In this document: positions 1 to 9,402 of the stretch, piece by piece
Layout: the number at the start of each line of letters is the position of its first letter
Numbering within the stretch: position 1 is the first letter of the stretch
Assembly (NCBI RefSeq): GCF_003953935.1
Contig: NZ_RXLQ01000006.1
Span: 248,001 to 312,000 of the forward strand
Length of the DNA: 64,000 bases
From: Massilia atriviolacea
Lineage (GTDB): Bacteria; Pseudomonadota; Gammaproteobacteria; Burkholderiales; Burkholderiaceae_D
Direction of reading: 5' to 3'
Translations under genes and position numbers: made by a program
The notes under the pieces: generated by a model
Database searches by the model: none
What the model saw: only the letters and a program-made list of their open reading frames with translations
What the model was told of the DNA's origin: nothing

Positions 1-814
1 CGGGATCGTACTGGCCCGCGAGGGCGGCGTCGGCCTCGAGCTCGAAGCGCGTGGCCGGATGCGTGGCATGGGCGTCTTCCATCGCCGCGCGGCACACCTC
101 GCCGACGTCGGCCTCGCGCCGCACGGTCGGCATGCCGCCGCCGAGCTGGGTGCGGGTGTAGCCGATCAGGTCGTCGACCATGCTGCCCATCAGGCGCGCA
201 CCGCGCTTGACGCGCGCGCCGATCTCGCCGGCGTCGGCCGCCGTGCGGATGAGCAGCTCGCCCGCCATCGACATGCTCGACAGCGGCGCGCGCAGGTCGT
301 GCCCGAGGATCGCCAGGAACAGTTCGCGCATGTGGTCCGCGCGCGCCGAGTAGGTCACCACCGACTCGGCCAGGGCCTGGTCGATGGCTTCGTTGAAGCG
401 CACCATTTCGTCGGCCACGTCGGCCGTCATGCGCCGCACCTGCGGCAGCCACAGGCGCAGCACGGTGGCGCGCAGGGCGCGGAACTCGGCGCTCAGCTGG
501 AGCAGGGAAAAATTGCTGGCCTGGCGCAGCGCGCCATGGATCGAGGCCGCGCTGTCGCCAGCGCTGGTGTCGGGCGCCAGGCCCTGCGACTTGGCGATCT
601 GCTGCTGCGGATTCTGATGCGTTTCGATATCGAGCGCGATCGCCTGCAGGATCTGGCGCGCATGGTCGCGCAGCGCCAGGTCGCTCATCTGGCTGGCGGC
701 GGGCAGCAAGGTCTGCGCGAAGCCTTCCCACTCGGTCAGGATGTCTTCCATGCGCTCGTTGATGAAACGGTCGAGTCTCATCGGATGGCCCGTCGTGTCG
801 GCATGCTGTGTCAT
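1..814 (-). CDS. Sensor histidine kinase, 5' part (runs off the left edge)
   Basis: About 271 N-terminal residues are visible; the ATPase half lies outside the window. The first ~160 residues look like a soluble helical sensor region without membrane segments or a signal peptide. The dimerisation/phosphoacceptor helix follows with a clear H-box (GHDLRAPLSS), phosphoacceptor His at about residue 172, and the helix continues to an LxxSMVDDLIxYTR-like stretch typical of the HisKA family. I chose the ATG at 814; an in-frame ATG at 781 is the alternative, and neither has a convincing ribosome binding site. No partner response regulator is visible on this side. The family assignment is secure; the signal sensed is unknown. 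Confidence 0.85.
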   Translation of the reverse strand, partial: MTQHADTTGHPMRLDRFINERMEDILTEWEGFAQTLLPAASQMSDLALRDHARQILQAIALDIETHQNPQQQIAKSQGLAPDTSAGDSAASIHGALRQASNFSLLQLSAEFRALRATVLRLWLPQVRRMTADVADEMVRFNEAIDQALAESVVTYSARADHMRELFLAILGHDLRAPLSSMSMAGELLIRTAADAGEIGARVKRGARLMGSMVDDLIGYTRTQLGGGMPTVRREADVGEVCRAAMEDAHATHPATRFELEADAALAGQYDP

Positions 815-871
815 CCTTCGCAAGGTAGGCGGTCACCCATTGTAAGCGCTCGGCCGCGGCTGCGGCGAATG

Positions 872-1057
872 CTATTGCGGCAGATTATCGTCGTCCAGCA
901 GGGGATCGGACGGGGCGGCGCCGGGAATGGTGTATTTTTCTTCGGCCCAGGCGCCCAGGTCGATCTGTTTGCAGCGCTCGGAACAGAAGGGACGGAACTT
1001 GTTGGCCTCGGTCCATTCGACTTTTTTGGCACAGGTGGGGCAGCTGACTACGGTCAT
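872..1057 (-). CDS. yacG: DNA gyrase inhibitor YacG
   Basis: A 61-residue zinc-ribbon protein. The four zinc ligands are visible as C6-x2-C9 and C25-x3-C29, and the acidic, Pro-rich tail is typical of YacG. In Escherichia coli YacG binds GyrB and inhibits gyrase supercoiling. It sits 13 bases downstream of zapD at the end of the pilD-coaE-zapD-yacG run, the usual order in beta- and gammaproteobacteria, which supports both the call and co-transcription. Confidence 0.93.
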   Translation of the reverse strand: MTVVSCPTCAKKVEWTEANKFRPFCSERCKQIDLGAWAEEKYTIPGAAPSDPLLDDDNLPQ

Positions 1058-1070
1058 GGCAACATCGATT

Positions 1071-1826
1071 TCAGAAATTACAGAGCGTGAGCTCGAACGG
1101 GACGTCTTCTTCCAGCGGCTTGGGCTTGAGATCCCCGCCCTGCGTGGTGAAACGCACCCACAGCATGTACTTGTTGGCGGAAATCTCGGGAATCGCCCCC
1201 ATCGCCTCGTCCATGGTCAGGCGCAGCATCTGGTATACCTTACCCTGAAGCATTTGCTGATAACTGCCGGCGATGGCGATCATCTTGACCGGGCCGCCCG
1301 AGTCGCGCAGCAGGCGCAGCACCAGGGCCAGGGCGTCGAACAGGGGCGCCAGCGGGGCGAACCAGTTGACGATATCGTTGAAGCGCTGTTCGGCCGGGCG
1401 CTTTTGCCAGGCGTAGTAGGACGGCAGGTCGAATTCGCAGGCGCCGCCCGGAATGATGGTGCGGCCGCGAATGCTCATCAGCCATTCGTTGTCGCGCACG
1501 TTCTGGCCGGTCTTGCCCTGGGCCGCGACCAGCGCGGCGCTGACGGTTTCGACCTCGGCCAGGACGGCGTCGAGCATGTCGGCGGCCACGTTCGGATTGG
1601 ACCGGTAGCTCAGCAAGCTTTGCTTCTGGCGTTCGAGTTCCTGCAGCAGGTCGCTCTTGAGATCGGCGCGGCCGGCCACTTCGAGCATGTCGAAAATGGT
1701 GGCCAGGGCGACGTGATGCTGCATTGCATGTTCCTGGTGCACAAAGAACTTGAACTTCTCATACAGGTCTTCCAGCCGCAACAACGTGCGTATGCGCTCG
1801 TTGAAAGGGTATTCGTAGACGATCAA
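1071..1826 (-). CDS. zapD: Cell division protein ZapD
   Basis: A 251-residue cytosolic protein, the normal ZapD length, opening with the family-typical [23 protein letters not shown] N-terminus. ZapD binds the C-terminal tail of FtsZ and cross-links FtsZ filaments in the Z ring. The C-terminal beta-rich half (from about residue 120) carries the conserved LPSYYxW and [11 protein letters not shown] segments. It lies between coaE (79-base gap) and yacG (13-base gap) in the conserved operon order. Start at the ATG at 1826 is supported by alignment of the N-terminus with the family as I know it. Confidence 0.93.
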   Translation of the reverse strand: MIVYEYPFNERIRTLLRLEDLYEKFKFFVHQEHAMQHHVALATIFDMLEVAGRADLKSDLLQELERQKQSLLSYRSNPNVAADMLDAVLAEVETVSAALVAAQGKTGQNVRDNEWLMSIRGRTIIPGGACEFDLPSYYAWQKRPAEQRFNDIVNWFAPLAPLFDALALVLRLLRDSGGPVKMIAIAGSYQQMLQGKVYQMLRLTMDEAMGAIPEISANKYMLWVRFTTQGGDLKPKPLEEDVPFELTLCNF

Positions 1827-1905
1827 AATGACATCCCTTTACATGGCAGGAGAAGAATCCCGTGATTCTGAACCAAGCGAGGCAAAATTACAAACGCCGC
1901 ACCCC

Positions 1906-2538
1906 TTATCGTGCCATTCTCCCGGAAAATGCCAGATATTGTGCATGCAATAGAGCAATTTGCGCGTCGAGCGCTTCCAGGCTGCCATCGTTATGCAGCA
2001 CGTCGTCGGCCGCGGCCAGCCGTTCGGCGCGGCTGGCCTGGGTAGCCATGATGGCGCGCACCTGGGCTTCGCTCATGGCGTTGCGGCGCATGACGCGGGC
2101 GATTTGCATTTCTTCAGGGCAATCGATGACCAGGACCCGGTCGACCCGCTCGCGCCAGCCGCCGGACTCGACCAGGAGCGGGACCACGTAGATCAGATAG
2201 CTGCCTGTCGCAACGGCGGCCGCGGCGGCGGTGGCGGCGCGGATGCGCGGGTGCAGGATCGCTTCCAGGCGCGCCTTGGCGGCCGCGTCGGAAAACACCA
2301 GTTCGCGCATGCGCACCCGGTCGAGGGCGCCGTCGGCGGTCACGAAGGCCGGGCCGAAGGCGTGCAGCAGGGCGTCCATGGCGGCGCCGCCGGGGGCGCT
2401 CAGGGCGTGCGCGATGACGTCGGTATCGATGATGCTCGCCCCCAGCGCGGCGAAGCGGTCCGACACCGCCGTCTTGCCGCAGCCGATGCCGCCGGTCAGG
2501 CCGACGCTGAATTTGCCGCCATGCGCCGCGCTACCCAT
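1906..2538 (-). CDS. coaE: Dephospho-CoA kinase
   Basis: CoaE phosphorylates the 3'-hydroxyl of dephospho-CoA, the last step of coenzyme A synthesis in the cytosol. The 210-residue product has the P-loop TGGIGCGKT at residues 15-23, followed by the DTD motif ([11 protein letters not shown]) and the lid region. The start codon is separated from the pilD stop by a single base, so translational coupling is likely. The protein is full length and all kinase landmarks are present. Confidence 0.95.
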   Translation of the reverse strand: MGSAAHGGKFSVGLTGGIGCGKTAVSDRFAALGASIIDTDVIAHALSAPGGAAMDALLHAFGPAFVTADGALDRVRMRELVFSDAAAKARLEAILHPRIRAATAAAAAVATGSYLIYVVPLLVESGGWRERVDRVLVIDCPEEMQIARVMRRNAMSEAQVRAIMATQASRAERLAAADDVLHNDGSLEALDAQIALLHAQYLAFSGRMAR

Positions 2539-2539
2539 G

Positions 2540-3430
2540 TTACTGGACCCAGTGCTTGACGACGACGTCGGTCACGCCGGCGATCTGCTTGCCGTAGACC
2601 AGGGCGATCAGGCCGGCCGCCGCCAGGTAAGGGCCGAAGGGAATCTTCACATTGCGCTCGCGCCCGCCGAACACGATCAGGCAGATGCCGACCACCGAAC
2701 CGACCGCCGACGAGATCAGGATGATGCTCGGCAGCATGCTCCAGCCCATCCAGGCGCCCAGCGCCGCCAGCAGCTTGAAGTCGCCGTGGCCCATGCCGAC
2801 CTGGCCGCGCAGCTTTTCGTACAAGGTTGCCACCGACCACAGCACCAGATAGCCGGCCACGGCGCCGATGACGGCGTCCTGCAGCGGCACGAAGCTGCCG
2901 TTAATATTGAGCAGGAGGCCGATCCACAGCAGCGGATAGGTCAGCTCGTCGGGCAGCAGCTGGGTGTCGGCGTCGATGAAGGTCATCGCGATCAGCAGGT
3001 AGAGGAAGACCAGGGTCGCCAGCCCGGCGTAGCCGCTGCCGAAGGTCCAGATCAGCAGGGCCGACAGCAGGCCGCTGGCCAGTTCGATGATCGGATACCG
3101 GGGAGAAATTTTGGCCTTGCAGCCTTTGCACTTGCCGCCCAGGACCAGGTAGCTGATCACCGGGATGTTTTCCAGCGCGCCGATCCGGTGCCCGCAATGG
3201 GGGCAGGCCGAGCGCGGCACCGCCAGGTTAAAGGTGTCGGTGTGCACCTGGCGGGTGCCGCAGCCGCAGCCGTACTCGCCGGCCAGGTAGTCGTTATAGT
3301 CGCGCTCCATCATCTTCGGGAGGCGGTAGATGACGACATTCAGGAAGCTGCCGACCAGCAGGCCGAACAGGCCGGCGACGAGGGCCGGTCCCAGGGAACC
3401 GGGGACGGCGAACAAGAAGGATTCCAGCAT
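2540..3430 (-). CDS. pilD: Type IV prepilin peptidase / N-methyltransferase PilD
   Basis: An inner-membrane aspartyl protease that cleaves prepilin leaders and methylates the new N-terminus. The 296-residue protein has the N-terminal zinc-binding tetracysteine arrangement C-P-H-C-x21-C-K-G-C, and both catalytic aspartate motifs ([12 protein letters not shown] and GHGDFK). About eight membrane helices are apparent. The ATG at 3430 gives the normal N-terminus MLESFLF; upstream in-frame codons would add an implausible 88 residues. In relatives pilD directly follows pilC, but here an opposite-strand acyltransferase gene and a terminator separate them, so pilD-coaE-zapD-yacG probably has its own promoter in 3431-3616. 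Confidence 0.94.
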   Translation of the reverse strand: MLESFLFAVPGSLGPALVAGLFGLLVGSFLNVVIYRLPKMMERDYNDYLAGEYGCGCGTRQVHTDTFNLAVPRSACPHCGHRIGALENIPVISYLVLGGKCKGCKAKISPRYPIIELASGLLSALLIWTFGSGYAGLATLVFLYLLIAMTFIDADTQLLPDELTYPLLWIGLLLNINGSFVPLQDAVIGAVAGYLVLWSVATLYEKLRGQVGMGHGDFKLLAALGAWMGWSMLPSIILISSAVGSVVGICLIVFGGRERNVKIPFGPYLAAAGLIALVYGKQIAGVTDVVVKHWVQ

Positions 3431-3616
3431 GATGCTCCACGTGATGAATTGATCAAGGCAGTTGTGTACAACAAGGCATTTTAGGGGGTTTCGCTCGCTT
3501 TGGGGGAGGCCGATGGGCTTCTGACCGGGCGCAAGGCCGATGTTGTCGCATTTGGACAGCCGACGGCGCCGCCCGCCCATACTGGACGCCTTGGCGCGTG
3601 CCGGATCGAGGCTGCT

Positions 3617-4708
3617 ATGAATGCCAGACAGTACTACTTTCACCTGCTCGACGGCTTGCGCGGGATCGCCGCCCTGATCGTCATGTTTCGCCATACGGGC
3701 TACTTCTGGGGCGGCTGGACCATTCCGCAGAGTTACCTGGCGGTCGACCTGTTCTTCGTGCTCAGCGGCGTGGTGGTGGCCAACGCCTACGAGGCGCGCC
3801 TGCGCGCCGGCCTGGCCCCGGCCCGCTTCGCGCTGCTGCGCCTGATCCGCCTGTATCCGCTCTACCTGCTGGGCAGCCTGATCGGCCTGGTTCCGGTCGT
3901 GGCCGCGCTGCTGGGACTGGCGCCATCCTCACTCGCCTCGCCCCTGCCGCTGGTGTTGCTGGCGGCCGCGCTGCTGTTGCCGCTGGTGTCGGACCCGAAT
4001 CTGTTTCCGCTCAATACCCCGGCCTGGTCGCTGTTTTTCGAGATGCTGGCCAACCTGGCGTATGCGGCCACGCTGCGCCACCTGCACTGCGCGCTGCTGG
4101 CGGCGCTCCTGCTGGCCTCGGCGCTGGGCCTGGCGCTGGCCTTGCAGGCGGCGCCCGAACAGGGCTTGCACGGCGGCTATTCGCCGGCCACCATGCTGCT
4201 CGGCCTGTGCCGGGTGGGCTACGGTTTTTTTGCCGGGGTGCTCTTGCTGCGCCATTTCAACAGCGCCCAAGGGCGGGCGTTGCGGCGCGGCGTGCGCGCC
4301 TGGCTGTGCGGCGCGCTGGTGCTGACCGGCGTGCTCGGCTTGCTGCTGGCGCGGCCGCCGGCGGCGCTGCGCCCCTGCTACGATCTGCTGGCGGTGACGA
4401 TCGCCTTTCCGGCGCTGATTTACCTGGCGATGGGCTGCCGGGTGGCGGGGCGCGCGGCCGTCGCCTGCGCCGTGCTGGGCGCCATCTCGTATCCGCTGTA
4501 TGTCCTGCATGTGCCGCTCGGGCGCCTGCTCAACGGCGCGCTGGGCCTGCTGCTGCCGCAGGCGCCGCCGTCGGCCATGCTGCTGGCCGGCCTGGCCTTC
4601 GCCGGCCTGCTGTTGCCGCTGTGCTGGCTGCTGGAGCGGCGCGTCGACGCGCCGCTGCGGCGCCGCCTGATGCGGATGGCCGGCGTCGCCCAAAAAAAAT
4701 CGCAGTAG
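3617..4708 (+). CDS. Membrane acyltransferase, family 3 (OafA/YrhL type)
   Basis: A 363-residue polytopic protein with about ten hydrophobic helices. The N-terminal LDGLRGIAAL motif and the FRHTG histidine near residue 31 are signatures of acyltransferase family 3, and FFVLSG follows as expected. These enzymes O-acylate extracytoplasmic sugars (lipopolysaccharide, exopolysaccharide, peptidoglycan or Nod factor); the substrate here cannot be read from sequence. I chose the ATG at 3617 because it places the LDGLRG motif at residue 11, as in the family. The gene is inserted on the opposite strand inside the otherwise conserved pilB-pilC-pilD-coaE order. Its stop codon lies inside the pilBC terminator hairpin. 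Confidence 0.88.
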   Translation: MNARQYYFHLLDGLRGIAALIVMFRHTGYFWGGWTIPQSYLAVDLFFVLSGVVVANAYEARLRAGLAPARFALLRLIRLYPLYLLGSLIGLVPVVAALLGLAPSSLASPLPLVLLAAALLLPLVSDPNLFPLNTPAWSLFFEMLANLAYAATLRHLHCALLAALLLASALGLALALQAAPEQGLHGGYSPATMLLGLCRVGYGFFAGVLLLRHFNSAQGRALRRGVRAWLCGALVLTGVLGLLLARPPAALRPCYDLLAVTIAFPALIYLAMGCRVAGRAAVACAVLGAISYPLYVLHVPLGRLLNGALGLLLPQAPPSAMLLAGLAFAGLLLPLCWLLERRVDAPLRRRLMRMAGVAQKKSQ

Positions 4709-4739
4709 CGGCTTGCTGCGGGAGCAAGCGGCTACTGCG
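4692..4739 (-). terminator. Intrinsic terminator of pilB-pilC, overlapping the acyltransferase 3' end
   Basis: A 17-base stem (4701-4717 paired with 4723-4739, one mismatch, loop GCGGG) is followed on the minus strand by eight T residues (A run at 4692-4699 on the plus strand). This is a textbook Rho-independent terminator for transcripts coming from pilC. The acyltransferase stop codon at 4706-4708 is inside the stem. Confidence 0.85.
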
Positions 4740-4773
4740 ACGGGAGCGGATCGGCCCGTGGCGGGCCGGGCGG

Positions 4774-5994
4774 TTACACCACCGCGCCCAGTTTGAAGAT
4801 CGGCAGGTACATGGCAACCACCAGGCCGCCGATGATCACGCCCAGGATCACCATGATCAGCGGTTCCATCAGCGAGGCCAGCGAAGCGACCGCCTCGTCG
4901 ACCTCGTCTTCGAAGAAGCCGGCGACCTTGCCCAGCATCGAATCGAGCGCACCCGATTCTTCACCGATGGCCACCATCTGGGTGACGATCGGCGGGAACA
5001 CGTTGGCATTTTGCATCGCCACGGTCAGGCTGGTACCGGTGCTGACCTCGTTCTGGATCTTCTTGGTCGCTTCCAGGTACAGGGCGTTGCCGGCCGCGCC
5101 GCCGACCGAGTCGAGCGCTTCGACCAGCGGCACGCCGGCCGCGAACATGGTGGCCAGGGTGCGGGTCCAGCGCGCGATCGCCGCCTTGCGGATCACGGGG
5201 CCGAAGATCGGTGCCTTGAGCAGGGTCAGGTCCATGAAGCGCTGCATCTTGAGCGAACGGCGCCAGGACTGGAAGAAGAAGTACAGGCCGGCGAACAGGG
5301 AGCCGAAAATCGCCCACCAGTATTCGACGAAGAAGTCCGAAATGTCCATCACGATCATGGTCGGCGTCGGCAGGTTGGCGCCGAAGCTTTCGAACACCTG
5401 CTTGAACGCCGGCACCACCCAGATCATGATGACGGCCGTGACCAGGAAGGCCACGCCCAGGATCGAGACCGGATAAATCATGGCCGACTTGATCTTGGCC
5501 TTGATGGCCAGGGTCTTTTCCTTGTAGATCGCCAGGCGCGTGAGCAAGTCTTCCAGGATACCGGCCTGTTCGCCGGCGCCGACCAGGTTGCAGAACAGCG
5601 GGTCGAAGTAGAGCGGATACTTGCGGAAAGCGTTGTTCAGGCTGGTACCGGTTTCGATATCGCCGCGCAGTTCCATGATCAGCTTGGACATCGAGGGATT
5701 CGAGTGACCCTTGCCGACGATGTCGAACGATTGCAGCAGCGGCACGCCGGCCTTCATCATCGTGGCCAGCTGGCGCGTGAACAGGGAAATATCCTTGTCG
5801 GTGATTTTCTTACCGCTGCGATAGCGTTTTTTCTTGACCTTGGTCACCATCACGCCCTGGCGCCGCAGGGTCACGTTGACGACGGCTTCGCCCCCGGCAC
5901 GCAGTTCGCCGCGCACGGTCTTGCCAGTCTTGTCCTTGCCTTCCCAGGCATAGACCGACTCCTTGGTGGCGGTTTTGGTTTGAGCGAGTGCCAT
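4774..5994 (-). CDS. pilC: Type IV pilus inner-membrane platform protein PilC
   Basis: A 406-residue GspF/PilC family protein, the usual length. Two T2SSF domains are apparent (about residues 75-200 and 280-400), each with the hydrophobic helices of the family; the FTRQLATMMKAGVPLLQ segment and its second-domain counterpart WTRTLATMFAAGVPLVE are diagnostic. PilC anchors the PilB and PilT motors in the inner membrane. It starts 11 bases after pilB stops and is followed by a strong terminator, so pilB-pilC form one transcript. Confidence 0.95.
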   Translation of the reverse strand: MALAQTKTATKESVYAWEGKDKTGKTVRGELRAGGEAVVNVTLRRQGVMVTKVKKKRYRSGKKITDKDISLFTRQLATMMKAGVPLLQSFDIVGKGHSNPSMSKLIMELRGDIETGTSLNNAFRKYPLYFDPLFCNLVGAGEQAGILEDLLTRLAIYKEKTLAIKAKIKSAMIYPVSILGVAFLVTAVIMIWVVPAFKQVFESFGANLPTPTMIVMDISDFFVEYWWAIFGSLFAGLYFFFQSWRRSLKMQRFMDLTLLKAPIFGPVIRKAAIARWTRTLATMFAAGVPLVEALDSVGGAAGNALYLEATKKIQNEVSTGTSLTVAMQNANVFPPIVTQMVAIGEESGALDSMLGKVAGFFEDEVDEAVASLASLMEPLIMVILGVIIGGLVVAMYLPIFKLGAVV

Positions 5995-6005
5995 ACAGTA
6001 TTTTC

Positions 6006-7733
6006 CTATTCGTTGGTGCAGCCGAGAACTTCTTCAAGGCTGGTCAAGCCTTGTTTTACTTTCATCAGGCCGGAGCGGCGCAGGGATTTGACGCCCTCCG
6101 CTTCCGATTGCGCGGCAATTTCCATCGAATTGCCGTGCGCCAGGATGATTTTTTCGATCGCCGGGGTAATCGGCATGATCTGGTAGATACCGACCCGGCC
6201 CTTGTAGCCGCCGCCCGAGCAGCGGTCGCAGCCGACCGGGCCGTAGGGCTTCCAGCCGCCTTCCAGTTCCTCTTCCCGGAAGCCGGCCGCGAGCAGGATT
6301 TCGCGGCTGGTCTCGACCGGCTTCTTGCAGGTGCACAGGCGGCGCGCCAGGCGCTGGGCGGTGATCATGATCACCGAGGAAGCGATGTTAAAGGGCGCCA
6401 CGCCCATGTTCATCAGGCGCGTCAGGGTCGATGGGGCATCGTTGGTGTGCAGGGTCGAGAACACCATGTGGCCGGTCTGCGCGGCCTTGATGGCGATGTC
6501 GGCCGTTTCCAGGTCGCGGATCTCGCCGACCATGATGATGTCCGGATCCTGGCGCAGGAAGGACTTGAGCGCGACCGGGAAGGTCAGGCCGGAGCGGTCG
6601 TTGATGTTGACCTGGTTCACGCCGGGCAGGTTGATCTCGGCCGGGTCTTCCGCGGTCGAAATATTGATGCCCGGTTTGTTGATCACGTTCAGGCAGGTGT
6701 ACAGCGACACCGTCTTGCCGGAACCGGTCGGCCCGGTCACCAGCACCATGCCGTACGGGCGCTGGATCGCTTCGAGCAGCAATTCCTTCTGGTCCGGATC
6801 GTAGCCGAGCGCGTCGATGCCCATCTGGGCCTGGGTCGCGTCCAGGATACGCATGACGGTCTTTTCGCCGAACAGGGTGGGGCAGGTGCTGACCCGGAAG
6901 TCGATCGCCTTGGTGGGCGACAGGATCAGGCGCATGCGGCCATCCTGCGGCACGCGCTTTTCGGAGATGTCGAGCTTGGAGAGCACCTTGATGCGCGAGA
7001 CCAGCTTGTCGCGGATGGTGATCGGCGGCTGGGCGTGCTCCTTGAGCATGCCGTCCACGCGCAGGCGGATGCGGTAGAATTTTTCGAACGGCTCGAAGTG
7101 GATATCGGACGCGCCCAGGTTGATCGCGTCCATCAGGATCTTGTTGAGGAACTTGACGATCGGCGCGTCTTCGATCTCGGCCGCGCCCTGGTCGATCACC
7201 GTGGACGGCGCGTCTTCCTCGCCGAACTGGATTTCTTCCTGGTCGCCCACCATGTCGTTGATGCTCTGCTCGGCGTTGCGGCCCAGGTTGGACAGCAGGT
7301 TCAGCAGCACGTCGTGCAGCACGATCACCGGCTCGACCGAGGCTTCGCTCTGGAACTTGATCTGGTCGAGCGCCTGGATATTGGTGGGGTCGGAAATCGC
7401 GACCGACATCTTGTTGCCGCGCTTGGCCAGGGCGATCACGCGCTGGCTCTGCATCAGCTTGGCGTCGATGGCGTTGGCCGGCAAGGCATCCAGGTTAAAG
7501 CTCTGCAAATCCATCAGCGGGTAGCCGAAGGTTTCCGCGCAAAACGCGGCCAGGGTGCGCGCGTCGAAGGTGCCGGTCAGCAGCAGGGTGTCGATGAAAG
7601 GGCTCTTGTCCGCCAGCGATTTTTTATGCAGCGAATCGGCTTGCTGCGCACTCAGGCGGCCAGCTTGCATCAGGGCGCGGGCCAGGCCCGGCATCGGGGT
7701 TCCGGGGGTGGTATTCGGGAGGACTGCAGCCAT
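6006..7733 (-). CDS. pilB: Type IV pilus assembly ATPase PilB
   Basis: The extension motor of the type IV pilus. The 575-residue protein has an N-terminal MshEN-type domain, Walker A GPTGSGKT, a GEIRDLETADIA Walker B region, the His box (STLHTNDAPST) and the C-terminal zinc-binding tetracysteine (CTCKKP ... CDRCSGGGYKGR). Start at the ATG at 7733 gives the typical MAAVLP N-terminus; further upstream in-frame ATGs exist but would add an unrelated 46 residues. It is the first gene of the pilBC unit; about 220 bases of AT-richer DNA upstream must hold its promoter, which I could not define. Confidence 0.94.
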   Translation of the reverse strand: MAAVLPNTTPGTPMPGLARALMQAGRLSAQQADSLHKKSLADKSPFIDTLLLTGTFDARTLAAFCAETFGYPLMDLQSFNLDALPANAIDAKLMQSQRVIALAKRGNKMSVAISDPTNIQALDQIKFQSEASVEPVIVLHDVLLNLLSNLGRNAEQSINDMVGDQEEIQFGEEDAPSTVIDQGAAEIEDAPIVKFLNKILMDAINLGASDIHFEPFEKFYRIRLRVDGMLKEHAQPPITIRDKLVSRIKVLSKLDISEKRVPQDGRMRLILSPTKAIDFRVSTCPTLFGEKTVMRILDATQAQMGIDALGYDPDQKELLLEAIQRPYGMVLVTGPTGSGKTVSLYTCLNVINKPGINISTAEDPAEINLPGVNQVNINDRSGLTFPVALKSFLRQDPDIIMVGEIRDLETADIAIKAAQTGHMVFSTLHTNDAPSTLTRLMNMGVAPFNIASSVIMITAQRLARRLCTCKKPVETSREILLAAGFREEELEGGWKPYGPVGCDRCSGGGYKGRVGIYQIMPITPAIEKIILAHGNSMEIAAQSEAEGVKSLRRSGLMKVKQGLTSLEEVLGCTNE

Positions 7734-7956
7734 ATGCGCGCGTGGTTTAAATAGTACGGGGAACGACAAAGCGCCGTCCAGTGGTGACTGTTGCGGCGAA
7801 CTGCCTTGGATCATGCCTCCGAGCATCACATTTGTAAAGTGTTTGCTGCATGGGGGAGGCAACCATACCACGTAGCCAAAATGGAACGTTCTTTTGCCTT
7901 TTGGAACTTCTGTGGTTGGAGTGAAATTGTTGGTGACAGTCTGATCAGGAGCAGGC

Positions 7957-9237
7957 TCAACGCACCGGCGGCCGGGTCAGCTTGACCGTCCTGATCGCCT
8001 GGTTTTGCACCTGGATGACTTCGATCGCCACATTGCCGATTTTCAGGCTGATCGGGGCTTCGGGAATCTCCTGCAATTGCTCCAGCATCAGGCCGTTGAC
8101 TGTCTTGGGACCGTCCAGCGGGAAGGCCAGCCCCAGCCGCTTGTTGATCTCGCGCAGGGGCGCCGTGCCCTCCAGTAAACACTCGCCGCGCGCATCCCAG
8201 CAGAAGTGTTCGCCGAGCGCCGCGCCCGGCACCGAGGTGGTGAAGTCGCCGATCATTTCTTCGATGATATCGTCGAGCGTGACCAGGCCCTGCACTTCGC
8301 CGTACTCGTCGACAATGATGCCGAGGCGCTCCTTGTTTTCCTGGAAATATTGCAACTGTGTAAAGGCACTCGTCTCCTGCGGAATGAAGTAAGGGGCGGT
8401 CAGCAGGCTGCGGAAGTGATCGATGGTCAATTCCTCTTCCTCGTTGAGCAGGGCGATCGCATGGCGCACGTGCAGGATGCCGATGATGCGGTTGATCTCG
8501 CCTTCATAGACGGGCAGCTTGTTGTGGTAGCAGGCGCTCAGCTGGGCCTTGAGTCCGGCGACCGGCACGGCCAGGTTGAGCGCCTCGATCTGGGCGCGCG
8601 GGGTCATGATGTCTTCGATCGAAATGGTATCGAGGTCGAACAGGTTGAGCAGGATGCTCTTGTGCTTTTGCGGGATGAAATTGCCGCCTTCGAGCACGAT
8701 GGCGCGCAGTTCGTCGGGCGAGACGCGGTGGCGGGCGGCGCTGTCGGCCGGCTTGACGCGCAAAATCGTCAGGAACAGGCGCACGAACAGGTTGACGAAC
8801 CAGATCAGCGGCCTGGCCACCGCCATCAGCGGCTTGAGCAGGGCGCTGGCGACCAGCGAAATGGTTTCTGGATAGGTGGCGCCGATGAACTTGGGCGCGA
8901 TTTCCGCGAACACGATCAGCACGAACACCAGCAGGGCGATGGCGACCGCGATGACGCTCTCTTCATAGCCGAACAGCAGGATCGCGATCGCGGTCGCCAG
9001 CACCGTCGCCATGGCGTTGACCAGGGTATTGGCGATCAGGATCAGCGAGAGCAGCTTGTCGGTGCGCTCCAGCAGCCACAGGGTGGTGATGGCGCCGCGA
9101 TGGCCGCGCTTGGCCAGGCTGCGCAGGCGGAATCGGTTGGCGGCCATGAGCGCCGTTTCCGCCATGGCGAAAAAGGCCGAACACAGGATCAGGAAGACCA
9201 GCGCGGCGACAAGCACCCAGGGTGACACGGTATCCAA
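7957..9237 (-). CDS. CNNM/CorC-HlyC family membrane protein with CBS pair
   Basis: A 426-residue protein resembling E. coli YfjD. Residues ~1-180 form a CNNM (DUF21) transmembrane domain with the ETALMAANRFRLRSLAKRG-like signature, ~200-330 a CBS pair containing IMTPRAQI, and ~340-425 a CorC/HlyC domain. Such proteins are implicated in magnesium or cobalt export; the ion is not predictable here. It is separated from pilB by 223 bases and from the protease gene upstream by 165 bases, so it is probably monocistronic. Confidence 0.9.
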   Translation of the reverse strand: MDTVSPWVLVAALVFLILCSAFFAMAETALMAANRFRLRSLAKRGHRGAITTLWLLERTDKLLSLILIANTLVNAMATVLATAIAILLFGYEESVIAVAIALLVFVLIVFAEIAPKFIGATYPETISLVASALLKPLMAVARPLIWFVNLFVRLFLTILRVKPADSAARHRVSPDELRAIVLEGGNFIPQKHKSILLNLFDLDTISIEDIMTPRAQIEALNLAVPVAGLKAQLSACYHNKLPVYEGEINRIIGILHVRHAIALLNEEEELTIDHFRSLLTAPYFIPQETSAFTQLQYFQENKERLGIIVDEYGEVQGLVTLDDIIEEMIGDFTTSVPGAALGEHFCWDARGECLLEGTAPLREINKRLGLAFPLDGPKTVNGLMLEQLQEIPEAPISLKIGNVAIEVIQVQNQAIRTVKLTRPPVR

Positions 9238-9402
9238 GGGTCAGCGTGCGGCAGCGGTAGGAGAACAGGGGAGCATCTTGCGTGGGCCAAGCCCAGAATG
9301 GTGGGTCGCCGGAACGGCAACCGCAGAGCTGCTGATTTTAAGTCAAGCCAGGTCCCGGTGCAAGTTTGACCAGCATTATGTGCGGCAACCATGCGCCCCG
9401 CA

